A DNA stretch of 64,000 nt from Pegoplata infirma (Eukaryota; Arthropoda; Insecta; Diptera; Anthomyiidae): contig OY992539.1 in assembly GCA_963921195.1 (NCBI GenBank), positions 212,416,035-212,480,034 on the forward strand. Direction: 5' to 3'. The notes beneath the pieces were generated by a model, which was not told where the DNA came from, made no database searches, and was given only the letters and a program-made list of their open reading frames with translations. Made by a program: the position numbers and the translations under genes. Below, in pieces: positions 1 to 12,372 of the stretch (position 1 is its first letter; every line of letters begins with the position of its first letter).

Positions 1-3000
1 TTTATAAGGAAAAATGTCTCAGAATCTGAGACTTTTTTTTATAAGGAAAAATGTCTCAGAATCTGAGACTTTTTTTTATAAGGAAAAATGTCTCAGAATC
101 TGAGACTTTTTTTTATAAGGAAAAATGTCTCAGAATCTGAGACTTTTTTTTATAAGGAAAAATGTCTCAGAATCTGAGACTTTTTTTTATAAGGAAAAAT
201 GTCTCAGAATCTGAGACTTTTTTTTATAAGGAAAAATGTCTCAGAATCTGAGACTTTTTTTTATAAGGAAAAATGTCTCAGAATCTGAGACTTTTTTTTA
301 TAAGGAAAAATGTCTCAGAATCTGAGACTTTTTTTTATAAGGAAAAATGTCTCAGAATCTGAGACTTTTTTTTATAAGGAAAAATGTCTCAGAATCTGAG
401 ACTTTTTTTTATAAGGAAAAATGTCTCAGAATCTGAGACTTTTTTTTATAAGGAAAAATGTCTCAGAATCTGAGACTTTTTTTTATAAGGAAAAATGTCT
501 CAGAATCTGAGACTTTTTTTTATAAGGAAAAATGTCTCAGAATCTGAGACTTTTTTTTATAAGGAAAAATGTCTCAGAATCTGAGACTTTTTTTTATAAG
601 GAAAAATGTCTCAGAATCTGAGACTTTTTTTTATAAGGAAAAATGTCTCAGAATCTGAGACTTTTTTTTATAAGGAAAAATGTCTCAGAATCTGAGACTT
701 TTTTTTATAAGGAAAAATGTCTCAGAATCTGAGACTTTTTTTTATAAGGAAAAATGTCTCAGAATCTGAGACTTTTTTTTATAAGGAAAAATGTCTCAGA
801 ATCTGAGACTTTTTTTTATAAGGAAAAATGTCTCAGAATCTGAGACTTTTTTTTATAAGGAAAAATGTCTCAGAATCTGAGACTTTTTTTTATAAGGAAA
901 AATGTCTCAGAATCTGAGACTTTTTTTATAAGGAAAAATGTCTCAGAATCTGAGACTTTTTTTTATAAGGAAAAATGTCTCAGAATCTGAGACTTTTTTT
1001 TATAAGGAAAAATGTCTCAGAATCTGAGACTTTTTTTATAAGGAAAAATGTCTCAGAATCTGAGACTTTTTTTTATAAGGAAAAATGTCTCAGAATCTGA
1101 GACTTTTTTTATAAGGAAAAATGTCTCAGAATCTGAGACTTTTTTTTATAAGGAAAAATGTCTCAGAATCTGAGACTTTTTTTTATAAGGAAAAATGTCT
1201 CAGAATCTGAGACTTTTTTTTATAAGGAAAAATGTCTCAGAATCTGAGACTTTTTTTTATAAGGAAAAATGTCTCAGAATCTGAGACTTTTTTTTATAAG
1301 GAAAAATGTCTCAGAATCTGAGACTTTTTTTTATAAGGAAAAATGTCTCAGAATCTGAGACTTTTTTTTATAAGGAAAAATGTCTCAGAATCTGAGACTT
1401 TTTTTTATAAGGAAAAATGTCTCAGAATCTGAGACTTTTTTTTATAAGGAAAAATGTCTCAGAATCTGAGACTTTTTTTTATAAGGAAAAATGTCTCAGA
1501 ATCTGAGACTTTTTTTTATAAGGAAAAATGTCTCAGAATCTGAGACTTTTTTTTATAAGGAAAAATGTCTCAGAATCTGAGACTTTTTTTTATAAGGAAA
1601 AATGTCTCAGAATCTGAGACTTTTTTTTATAAGGAAAAATGTCTCAGAATCTGAGACTTTTTTTTATAAGGAAAAATGTCTCAGAATCTGAGACTTTTTT
1701 TTATAAGGAAAAATGTCTCAGAATCTGAGACTTTTTTTTATAAGGAAAAATGTCTCAGAATCTGAGACTTTTTTTTATAAGGAAAAATGTCTCAGAATCT
1801 GAGACTTTTTTTTATAAGGAAAAATGTCTCAGAATCTGAGACTTTTTTTTATAAGGAAAAATGTCTCAGAATCTGAGACTTTTTTTATAAGGAAAAATGT
1901 CTCAGAATCTGAGACTTTTTTTTATAAGGAAAAATGTCTCAGAATCTGAGACTTTTTTTTATAAGGAAAAATGTCTCAGAATCTGAGACTTTTTTTTATA
2001 AGGAAAAATGTCTCAGAATCTGAGACTTTTTTTTATAAGGAAAAATGTCTCAGAATCTGAGACTTTTTTTTATAAGGAAAAATGTCTCAGAATCTGAGAC
2101 TTTTTTTTATAAGGAAAAATGTCTCAGAATCTGAGACTTTTTTTTATAAGGAAAAATGTCTCAGAATCTGAGACTTTTTTTTATAAGGAAAAATGTCTCA
2201 GAATCTGAGACTTTTTTTTATAAGGAAAAATGTCTCAGAATCTGAGACTTTTTTTTATAAGGAAAAATGTCTCAGAATCTGAGACTTTTTTTTATAAGGA
2301 AAAATGTCTCAGAATCTGAGACTTTTTTTTATAAGGAAAAATGTCTCAGAATCTGAGACTTTTTTTTATAAGGAAAAATGTCTCAGAATCTGAGACTTTT
2401 TTTTATAAGGAAAAATGTCTCAGAATCTGAGACTTTTTTTTATAAGGAAAAATGTCTCAGAATCTGAGACTTTTTTTTATAAGGAAAAATGTCTCAGAAT
2501 CTGAGACTTTTTTTTATAAGGAAAAATGTCTCAGAATCTGAGACTTTTTTTTATAAGGAAAAATGTCTCAGAATCTGAGACTTTTTTTTATAAGGAAAAA
2601 TGTCTCAGAATCTGAGACTTTTTTTTATAAGGAAAAATGTCTCAGAATCTGAGACTTTTTTTTATAAGGAAAAATGTCTCAGAATCTGAGACTTTTTTTT
2701 ATAAGGAAAAATGTCTCAGAATCTGAGACTTTTTTTTATAAGGAAAAATGTCTCAGAATCTGAGACTTTTTTTTATAAGGAAAAATGTCTCAGAATCTGA
2801 GACTTTTTTTTATAAGGAAAAATGTCTCAGAATCTGAGACTTTTTTTTATAAGGAAAAATGTCTCAGAATCTGAGACTTTTTTTTATAAGGAAAAATGTC
2901 TCAGAATCTGAGACTTTTTTTTATAAGGAAAAATGTCTCAGAATCTGAGACTTTTTTTTATAAGGAAAAATGTCTCAGAATCTGAGACTTTTTTTTATAA

Positions 3001-4047
3001 GGAAAAATGTCTCAGAATCTGAGACTTTTTTTTATAAGGAAAAATGTCTCAGAATCTGAGACTTTTTTTTATAAGGAAAAATGTCTCAGAATCTGAGACT
3101 TTTTTTTATAAGGAAAAATGTCTCAGAATCTGAGACTTTTTTTTATAAGGAAAAATGTCTCAGAATCTGAGACTTTTTTTTATAAGGAAAAATGTCTCAG
3201 AATCTGAGACTTTTTTTTATAAGGAAAAATGTCTCAGAATCTGAGACTTTTTTTTATAAGGAAAAATGTCTCAGAATCTGAGACTTTTTTTTATAAGGAA
3301 AAATGTCTCAGAATCTGAGACTTTTTTTTATAAGGAAAAATGTCTCAGAATCTGAGACTTTTTTTTATAAGGAAAAATGTCTCAGAATCTGAGACTTTTT
3401 TTTATAAGGAAAAATGTCTCAGAATCTGAGACTTTTTTTTATAAGGAAAAATGTCTCAGAATCTGAGACTTTTTTTTATAAGGAAAAATGTCTCAGAATC
3501 TGAGACTTTTTTTTATAAGGAAAAATGTCTCAGAATCTGAGACTTTTTTTTATAAGGAAAAATGTCTCAGAATCTGAGACTTTTTTTTGTAAGGAAAAAT
3601 GTCTCAGAATCTGAGACTTTTTTTTATAAGGAAAAATGTCTCAGAATCTGAGACTTTTTTTTATAAGGAAAAATGTCTCAGAATCTGAGACTTTTTTTTA
3701 TAAGGAAAAATGTCTCAGAATCTGAGACTTTTTTTATTAGGAAAATGTCTCAGAATCTGAGACTTTTTTTTATAAGGAAAAATGTCTCAGAATCTGAGAC
3801 TTTTTTTTATAAGGAAAAATGTCTCAGAATCTGAGACTTTTTTTTTATAAGGAAAAATGTCTCAGAATCTGAGACTTTTTTTTATAAGGAAAAATGTCTC
3901 AGAATCTGAGACTTTTTTTATAAGGAAAAATGTCTCAGAATCTGAGACTTTTTTTTATAAGGAAAAATGTCTCAGAATCTGAGACTTTTTTTATAAGGAA
4001 AAATGTCTCAGAATCTGAGACTTTTTTATAAGGAAAAATGTCTCAGA
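1..4047. repeat. 37-bp satellite array (about 109 units), truncated at window start
   Basis: Head-to-tail 37-bp units with almost no substitutions. Each unit contains ATAAGGAAAAAT, the near-perfect palindrome GTCTCAGAATCTGAGAC (8-bp arms around one A) and a run of usually eight T. The only common variation is T-tract length: 36-bp units with seven T occur near 920, 1030, 1107, 1880 and towards the end. A G substitution lies near 3589 and a small deletion near 3735. The array begins before the window and ends by decaying into related sequence at about 4047. No spacers exist between units, so this is satellite DNA and not a CRISPR array. Confidence 0.97.
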
Positions 4048-4829
4048 TTTTAAAAATTTTTCTATACTGGAGAATATCTTAGAATCTGACAATTTGTCTT
4101 TACGGAAAAATGTTTCGTCTTTAGTTTCCTTAGTTTTGTTCCAGTTTGTTTTTTTTTCATGTTTGCCCAAAAACAAGATGTCAATGTAAATTTCTCATGC
4201 AATTTAGCAATTGTACAATATAGTTTTTTATTTTTTTTTGTAGATTTTTTTGTGGCCTGTGTGTTGTTGCACTGCTTTGTTTATGGCATCTAGATGATTT
4301 GTATGCATTTTATGTTTAAGCTGTATTTTTGACTGCATTTTTATTTTGTTTTTTATTTTGTGGTTCCTTTCCTATTCCAAAACAATATTTAATTTGAATA
4401 TTTATGAGTAACAAGAGTAAACATTGCTTTGCCTTAAACAAAGTCATGCGTGCTTGTTGGTAAACAAAAAAAAAACTTCAGTTTTTCTAACTCGATGATG
4501 GCGTTTTTGGAAGAGATTGTTTTTTCTGTTGGAGTTTTGCAATTCGTTTTTTATTTTAATAGTTTTTTTGAAGTTTTATTTGTGGTGCGTGCAACCGTCT
4601 AAGCAATTTAGTTTGATTTTAAAATGAAGATTTCCCAAGGATTTATTGGTTGTCCAAATACAAGAAATTGAAAATGTCATGATAATAATTTTTATAGAAA
4701 AAAAAATTTGAAATAGAAAAAATAAATAAATGAAAGAATAAAATAAATGTAAACAAGGAAAAGGTTTAATATAAAAGAAAACGTATTGAAAAGTTCTCAG
4801 GTTTGAAGAATTCTCTGATTTTGAAGAAA
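4048..4829. other. AT-rich non-coding stretch next to the satellite
   Basis: The first ~60 bases are a degraded continuation of the 37-bp repeat (TTAGAATCTGACAATTT near 4080). The rest is T-rich and A-rich sequence with no coding signature and no element ends that I can recognise. Short open frames here are low-complexity. Confidence 0.6.
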
Positions 4830-6900
4830 AAACAAAAGACTTAAGACACAAACTTTGTTTGTAAAAAAATTTTAATTTTCACATTCTGGACATTTTTGTA
4901 AAGAAAACTTTTCGGATTTTAAGAAATTTTTGGTATAGAAAAACTGTAAAACTCAAAATAATTGTTTTCAAAACAAAAGACTCAAGACACAAACTTTGCT
5001 TTTCAAAAAATATCAATTAAAAAAATTTCAGATTCTTAAGAATTTTTCTGTGTGGAAAGTTTTTAAAGATTCAGAGACTCTTTTTATAAACAGAATTGCT
5101 GAGATTTTGAGAAATTATTCCAATAAAATAAGTCCATTTTTTTAAAGAAAAATTCTTATACGCTAAGGCACTTTTTAACGCTTCAGGATTCTTTAGACAT
5201 TTCTGATTTTTTTTTTTTAATTATTAAATATAAAATATTTATATTTCAAACAAAAGACTTAAGACACAAACCTGTATTGTCAAAAACTATAAAATTCTCA
5301 GATTATGAAAGTTTTGTGTATAGAAAACGTTTCGGATTTTAATATATTTTTGATAAAGAAAAACTGTAAAACACAAAATGATTGTATTTGAAACAAAAGA
5401 CTTAAGACACAAACTTTGCTTGTCAAAACTATCAATTAAAAAATCTCAGATTCTTACGAATTTTTCTGTGTAGTAAAATTTTAAAGTTTCGGAGTCTCTT
5501 TTTATAAACAGAATTGCCCAGATTTTGAGAAATTATTCTTAAAAAATTATTCCAGGATTCTAAAACATTTTTTTTTTATATAAAAATAATTAAACTCTGA
5601 GACACTTTTTAGCACCTCAGGATTTTTTTTTCCATTTTTCCGTACAAAAAACTCTCAGATTTTGTTTCTGGATAAATTTTTTCTTTAGAAGAAGCTTTGA
5701 AGTGGCTTTATATAAAATATTTATATTCTAAAACAAAAGACTTAAGACACAAACTTTACTTGTCAAAAAATATCAATTAAAAAAAATCTTTGATTCTTAA
5801 ACGTTTTTTCTGTGTAGAAAAATTAAAAAAAATTTTGAGACTATTTTTATAAACAGAACTGATCAGATTTTATTCCTTTAAAATAAGTCCAAGATTCTAA
5901 AACATTTTTTTTTGTAATTAAAATATTTAGACTCCGAGACACTTTTTAACCTTTCAAGATTCTTGAGGCGTTTTTTCGTACAAAAAATTTGCATTTTTAC
6001 CCAATTTCTGGGTAATTTTTTCTGCAGAAAAAGCTTCCTGTGATTCAATATAAAATATTTTTATTCCAAAACAAAAGACTTAAGACACAAACTTTACTTG
6101 TCAAAAAATATCAATTACAAAAAAATCTATGATTCTTAATTGTTTTTCTGTGTAGAAAAATTCTAAAAATTCTGAGACTATTTTTATAAACAGAACTGAT
6201 CAGATTTTATTCCTTTAAAATAAGTCCAAGATTCTAAAACATTTTTTTTTTGTAATTAAAATACTTAGACTCTGAGACACTTTTTAACCTTTCAAAATTC
6301 TTGAGACATTTTTCCATACAAAAAATTTTCATTTTTACCCAATTTCTGGGTAATTTTTTATGTAGAAAAAGCTTCCTGTGATTCAATATAATTTTTTTTT
6401 TATTCCAAAACAAAAGACTTAAGACACAAACTTTACTTGTCAAAAATATCAATTAAAAAAAAAACTTTGATTCTTAAACGTTTTTCTGTGTAGAAAAATT
6501 CTAAAAATTCTGAGACTTTTTTTATAAACAGAACTGATCAGATTTTATTCCTTTACAATAAGTCCAAGATTCTAAAACATTTTTTTTTGTAATTGAAATT
6601 TTTAGACTCTGAGACACTTTTTAACCTTTAAAAATGCTTGAGACATTTTTCCATACAAAAAATTTACATTTTTACCCAATTTCTGGATAATTTTTTCTGT
6701 AGAAAAAGCTTCCTGTAATTCAATATAAAATAATTTTATTCCAAAACAAAAGACTTAATACACAAACTTAGCTTGTGAAAAATATCAATTAAAAAAATCT
6801 CATATTCTTAAGAATTTTTCTGTGTAGAAAAATTTTAAAGATTTAGAGACTCTTTTTGTTAACAAAACAGAACCTATAAAATAAGTCCAAGTTTCTAATT
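4830..6900. repeat. Tandem repeat, ~338-bp unit, each with a conserved CTTAAG motif
   Basis: Copies of AAAGACTTAAGACACAAA (one substituted as CTCAAG, one as TTAATA) occur near 4835, 4975, 5252, 5395, 5735, 6072, 6412 and 6747. Spacing is 335-340 bp over the last five copies and 140/277/143 bp among the first four, which look like partial units. Between the motifs each unit repeats recognisable blocks: TGTGTAGAAAAATT, TATAAACAGAACTGATCAGA, AATAAGTCCAAGATTCTAAA, GACACTTTTTAAC and ACCCAATTTCTGGGTAA. The unit also contains degraded pieces resembling the 37-bp satellite (CTGAGAC). No coding potential. The CTTAAG motif is better conserved than the sequence around it. Confidence 0.88.
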
Positions 6901-6919
6901 TTTTTAAATAAAATACTTA

Positions 6920-8225
6920 CAAGGGAAGTATCTCAACCCTTATGAACCGATTTGCATGAAACGTAAAATATATATAAAAGAGATAGTTCTAAGGTTGGGG
7001 TGTCTCGGCTTATCGGCCATATCGCGGATTTAGGGGTTCAAAACATGGGTCAAAAAATGGCGAAAAAATCGCTTTTTCTTTCGAAGAAACTATATAATGT
7101 TTACATATGAGAAGAAAGGTTTTCTTTAATGCCTATCCAACGGTGTCATAGCCTTGTAAAAGTTTGGCTTCGTTAAAAACTTTTTTCATGAAAATGTGTA
7201 AATTTTGGGGGGTATTTATATGAAGACATTGACCTACGATGTCCATATGAATATGAAATAATCTTTATTAAATTTAAGTCGACACGTATTTTTGCTCTAG
7301 AGGATATTCCTATTAGTTCGGGAGTTATCGAAATTTTCCCGGAGGTCCACATTGTTTTATAAGGGGACAACGAAATTTTAAATCACTGATATGGCCGATA
7401 AGCCGAGACACCCCAACCTTAAAATCGTCTCTTTTATGTATATTTTAAGTTTCCCAGCAAAACTTTGGTAATAGGTAGTGATTATATAACACATTACCAG
7501 GTAATGTATATACCTTATTTGTAGCATTATTTTAGGATGTCTTACCAAAAATTTGTTCCAAAAAGTATTATTTTAAAGTGAAAAATAATGCATTACTAAT
7601 AATTTGCTACGTAATGCATGATTATTGGAAAAATGTATTTCATATTTATTATTTCTAAACATTATATCATGGATGATTTATATTTGGTTACATTATGTAT
7701 TATTTGAAAGTTTGAAATAATGCATTATTTATAATTAAATGCATAATGCATTACAATAACATAAAAAATAATTATTTTATAAAAAATGCATAAGTTTAAA
7801 CTAGAGATGGGTTCACGACAAGAAATTTTTAACGACACACACTCACTAGCATATTATATCTACTTAGACTCACTTACAATCACGTGAGTAAATTTAATAC
7901 AAAATTACTTTTTCACTACTCGTAACACCTTATATATTACGATCTGGTATGCTATATTATATACCTTACTCGTAACCTATAAAATATCATATATTTTACA
8001 CCTTACTCGTATTCTTCGTTATAAATTTATGACTTATTTTATACCTTACTGGTATTCAATGTGATAATGTGGATGCATTACTTTGAGTCTCATCGCCTGT
8101 TAAAATCATCAATGCTGCAATGTATAAAATAAGAGATCATATACCTTATTTTATACCTTATTTGGTAATCTAAGTTTTGCTGGGTTCAGGCAAATCGGTT
8201 CATAAGGGTTGAGATACTTCCCTTG
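6920..8225. mobile_element. Non-autonomous TIR element, ends CAAGGGAAGTATCTC
   Basis: The left end CAAGGGAAGTATCTCAACCC (6920) is matched by its inverse at the right end (to 8225), and the pairing continues through TTATGAACCGATTTGC. Left flank is TA and right flank is TG, compatible with a decayed TA target duplication. Inside, a second inverted pair (about 6965-7022 and 7388-7446, containing GGTTGGGGTGTCTCGGCTTA) frames a 360-bp centre with no recognisable protein. A separate element (7453-8184) is inserted in the right arm. The same terminal CAAGGGAAGT occurs on the larger element at 27273-30054, so these are related families. Confidence 0.8.
7453..8184. mobile_element. Nested TIR element, ends CCCAGCAAAACTT
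   Basis: It begins CCCAGCAAAACTTTGGTAAT and ends with the inverse AAGTTTTGCTGGG. It interrupts the right arm of the 6920-8225 element: the arm reads ...TTTTAAGTTT before it and TTCAGGCAAATC after it, whereas the left arm has the uninterrupted form TTTGCATGAAACG. This implies a 2-bp duplication (TT). The interior is rich in TAATGCATTA-type palindromes and contains a stretch starting GAGATGGGTTCACG (7806) related to the CACGTGAG repeats near 28 and 33 kb. No coding region. Confidence 0.8.
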
Positions 8226-9041
8226 TGAAACAAAACAAATTAAATTTGATACTTTTATAAAATTTTTTTACTGCTATTTTAAAATTGATTGCATTTATGT
8301 TTTACGTTTGTTAGTTATTAATTAATTTTTAGCACAAGTCTGAAATATATTCCCCTACTTCTATCCTCCCCTTTTACTGTATTATTATATATCTCTCCAT
8401 ATATTCATAATTAATGAGCAAAATTTTGCACATTATTATATAATGTTATCTAAACGATTGCATCAATTATTTATTGATCTTTTTTGAGATCATCTTTTCT
8501 TTCTTTTAAATTAGCTGGTGATTAATGAAAGAACAGAAATGTCAATTTTTGTTTTTTATTTTAACAATTTCTGACAGAATAATTTACGAAATGTGAAATA
8601 TAATATAATACAAATTAATTTAAACAAACAAAAAACAATATTAATTAATTTAAGATAACAACAATTAATTTTAAATAAATTAAAATTTTGTTTTCAATTG
8701 AAACTAAAAATAAACAAAATACAGGTTTTTGCGAAGTAGTCAAATGTGTCTGAAAGTGGGATTTTATTTTTAAGAAAAATGTGTCATAATCTTAAAAAAA
8801 TTTTCTATAAAATGATTTAGAATCTGCCAAAAAATATCTCAAAATTTTTCCATAGGAAAAATATTTCTAAATCTGAAATTTTTGATATCTCATTACTATA
8901 CACTAGGGTGTATTAAAATTAACAAACAATAAAAGCTTTTCTTTGTTTACAAAAAATTGGTGGTCAAAAGAATTGTATATCAAAAAATGCAGATTTGTTT
9001 TACTGTATTTAAAAATTTTAATTTTTGCTTTGATAACTAAA
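8226..9041. other. AT-rich non-coding stretch
   Basis: No gene or element boundary recognised. Near 8755-8890 there are decayed relatives of the 37-bp satellite motif (GAAAAATGTGTCATAATCTT, TATCTCAAAATTTTTCCATAGG). Confidence 0.55.
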
Positions 9042-10967
9042 TATATGGGGCATTCCATGTCCAATCGGACACTTTGAAAAATTTTTTTTTTAGATTTTCC
9101 CAATTTATTTACAGTTTTTAGAACCCTTCGAAAACTCCTTTGTGGTAAATTTTCAAATTTTTTTGATGAACCGTTCAAAAGATATACAATTTTTAAAAAT
9201 TTTAAAAACCCTTTACTCAAACTTCTTTTACTCATAACTTCTTCAATAATGGTCCAAATTTCAATTTTTTTTTTTTTTTAAATTTTTGTTATTTTTGTTA
9301 TTTTACGTTCTTTTAAAAAAAATCCCAAAAAATTCTTAAAAGCGCTCTAGTATGCGATTATTAAGTTTTAAAATTTAAATCTCATTTTTGAAAATGTTTG
9401 TACTCTTCAATTTTTTTGTAATTTTTTAGTTTAAAACTTCTATCGATTCTACAACATTTTTTCCCAGTAGGATCGTGGGTTAACGATTATTACTATTTTT
9501 TAAAATTTTTTGAAAAAATTTTATTGTAATTTTCCAATCTTAAAATCATTTCTACTGCTCCAATGGTGCGATATAGAGGGTTCATTTATAAAACTGTCCC
9601 CCAGTAATGTTTACGTCTTAACATTTCCATTCAACAATTTCTAAGGGGGCTCCCACACAAAATGACATTTTTTAAAATTTGCTCCAACCGCTCTAACTGC
9701 CCTAATAGTGCCCTTAGAGCCATCAAATGTATGACCAACCCACAATATTTTTTTAGTCCAAAGATTTTCTCTGAACACACCAACCCTCTATCTTTAACTG
9801 TTAAGGCGGTCCCCATACATTTTTTTTTTATTTTTTGTAAATTTGTTTTATTTAATCAGCTTCTACTCGTCCAATGGTGCTTCTGAGAGGGGTCATTAGT
9901 GAGACCTACCCCCATTTATTTTTACCCTACAACATTTTTTAAAACAAACCTACGCCCTACCTCCACTCCCTAAGTAGGCTCCCATACAAATTACAATTGG
10001 AGCAAATTTTATAAAAATGTAATTTTGAATGGAAGCCTACTTAGGAAGTGGAGATAGGGTGTAGGTATGTTTTAAAAAAATGTTGTAGGGTAAAAATAAA
10101 TGGGTGTCGGTTTTACTAATGACCCCTCTCAGACGCACCATTGGACCGGTAGAAGCTGATTAAATAAAACAAAATTACAAAAAATAAAAAAAAATTGTAT
10201 GGGGACCGCCTTAAAAATTAGAGATAGAGGGTAGGTGTGTTCAGAAGAAATGTTTGGACTAAAAAAATATTGTGGGTCGGTCATACATTTTGTTGGTCTA
10301 AGGGCACTACTAGGGCAGTTAGAGCGGTTGGAGCACATTTTAAAAAATGTCGTTTTGTGTGGGAGCCCCCTTAGAAATTGGAGATAGGGTATAAGTTTGT
10401 TCCAAAGAAATGTTAAAACGTTAAAATTAATGGGGGTTGGTCTTATAAATGACCCCTCTATGACGCACCATTGGAGCAGTAGATGTGATTTTAAGATTGG
10501 AAAATTACAATAAAATTTTTTCAAAAAATTTTAAAAAATAGTAATAATCGTTATCCCACGATCCTCCTGGGCTAAAAATTTGTATAATCGATAGAAGTTT
10601 TACACAAAAAAATTTCAAAAAAATCAAAGAGTACAAACATTTTCAAAAATGAGATTTAAATTTTAAAACTTAAAAATCGCATGCTAGAGCGCTTTTTTAA
10701 TTTTTAAAAAGTACGTAGAAAAACAAAAATTTTGAAAAAAGAAATTTGAAATTTGGACTATTATTGAAGAAGTTATGAGGAAAAGAAGTTTGAGTTAAGG
10801 AACAAACTACCAGTAAAAATTCGATATATTTTGAACGGGTCATCAAAAAAATCTGAAAATTTACCATCACGGAGTTTTCGAAGGGTACTAAAAACTTTAA
10901 ACAAATTAGGAAAATCTAAAAAAAAATTTTTTCAAAGTGTCCTATTTGGCATGGAATGCCCCATATA
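9042..10967. mobile_element. 1.9-kb fold-back (long inverted repeat) element
   Basis: The left end TATATGGGGCATTCCATG (9042) and right end CATGGAATGCCCCATATA (to 10967) are exact inverses, and pairing continues imperfectly through arms of ~950 bp to an apex near 10,000. Each arm carries modules such as CACCATTGGA, TGGGGGTCGGT, GACCGCCTTAA and GGGCAGTTAGAGCGGTTGGA. Short open frames of up to 131 codons (10129-10524, 9631-9816, 9662-9886) are mirrored on opposite strands of the two arms, as expected for palindromic repeat DNA, and resemble no known protein. A second, interrupted copy lies at 14285-17877. Confidence 0.85.
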
Positions 10968-12114
10968 CAGTTAGACCTTTTTTAAATTTCTAATGCTTGG
11001 GCTTGCAATAAATCGTCCATAAAATATTAAAAAAAAAAAATCTAAAAAAGGTCTTTCAAAAATTTAAATGTCCCTTTCTACCCTCGTAGCACATTTAATA
11101 TTTACTCAATCTGGACGCCATTAAGCTTTAATTAAAGCTTGATAAATTACCTAAGCAGCACTTTCGACAAAAATACTTGTTTGAAAATAATTAGGGGTCT
11201 TATTGTTAACTTTGTCATTAACGAATTACATCTTCCATAAAAAATATTCTACCATAATTTCTAAGTTCGTTTCCTAAGTCTTTTGTTTTGTTTTTTTTTC
11301 CTCAGTGCATTTAAAATAAATATTTCTTTACTTTTTTTTATTACTTTAAAAAAAACCTTGATATTTTTTTTCAAAAAAAAAATGTAAATTAGCATAACAT
11401 ATCATTTTGACAATACAACAACTTGTAAATCATAAACAATGATGTATTATTAACATTATTAAATATTTATTTTTTTTTTGTTTTATATAATTAAACGAGT
11501 ACAACAAAAAAAAAATACTCAACATTTTGCAAAGAAATATATAAAAAGCAATAAACATGCTTTAAAATAAGACATTTAAAGTTAATTGTTTATTTAACTA
11601 ATTGAGCGAAACCTTGCATTTATTAAAACGATCTACAATTTACTCTATAATAACATGCATACACACATTTTTTTGTGCTTTGTGTTAACATAACAAAATA
11701 TTATAAATGAAAAATGTATAAATAAAAATATAAAACAGGAAATCTAATTTAAATTAATTTCTAAACATTATTTAACAATTATAATTAAATTTACTTTTGT
11801 AAAAGCACATAAGGAAGATCAGTAGTGATGATGCTGTTTTATTAAAATAATAAAAACAATAAAAATAAAGAAATATTTATTAATGGAGAGAGATAATAAT
11901 TTAAAGCATTGGGGGATTAAAAGGATGGTGGAGAACGACCTAACAATTTACTACAGATTCAGAGATATATATCCATAGAGTGACATTTTTTCTTTAACTT
12001 TTGATTCTCCCACGTGCCCAAAATTTCTTTCCCTTGACCCTTTTATAGAACATGAGACAATATTTTATATAAACTTAATTTAAGCCAAATCCAATCGTTT
12101 TATCTTGTGACATA
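10968..12114. other. AT-rich non-coding stretch with one isolated CTTAAG-type motif
   Basis: No coding region recognised. A diverged, inverted copy of the dispersed motif (TTCGTTTCCTAAGTCTTTTG) is at 11265-11290, followed by a pyrimidine run ending CCTCAG. The rest is AT-rich with homopolymer runs. Confidence 0.55.
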
Positions 12115-12296
12115 AGAATAAATTTTTTTTCGCGGAATTTTTTGCTTTCACCAAATTTTTTTCGACGAATTTTTTTCGCGGAATTTTTTTTTTCTCAAAA
12201 TTATTATTTTTTTTTTAAATTTAACATAATACTTTTTACATTGTGGAGGGTAACACTGCATTTGACAAGGCTGAATTTATTTTTTTGCTTCTAGAA
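12115..12296 (-). mobile_element. mini-me-like element, end fragment
   Basis: The sequence TTACATTGTGGAGGGTAACA followed by a TTTGACAAGGCTGAATTTA stretch and TTTTGCTTC matches the AAGTAGAAA...GAATACCCTCCACAATG end of the other mini-me-like copies in this window, in inverse orientation. Only this end is present. The AT-rich bases before it correspond to the low-complexity zone that follows this end in full copies. Confidence 0.6.
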
Positions 12297-12372
12297 AAAT
12301 TCCAAGTTTTTCCGATTCTGAGAAATTTTTTCGCATAGAAAAATTCTTAGGTTCTGAAACATTTTTCCGTAT

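Noticed and set aside
1..4047. Regular repeats resembling a CRISPR array
   Set aside because: Units abut with no unique spacers, there are no cas genes, and the surrounding elements are those of an insect genome.
1..4047. Stem plus T8 in each unit resembling intrinsic transcription terminators
   Set aside because: The window is eukaryotic; a tandem satellite explains the pattern. T runs could stop RNA polymerase III, but nothing shows transcription.
9631..10524. Open frames of 61-131 codons on both strands
   Set aside because: They lie at mirror positions of the fold-back arms and match no protein family known to me.
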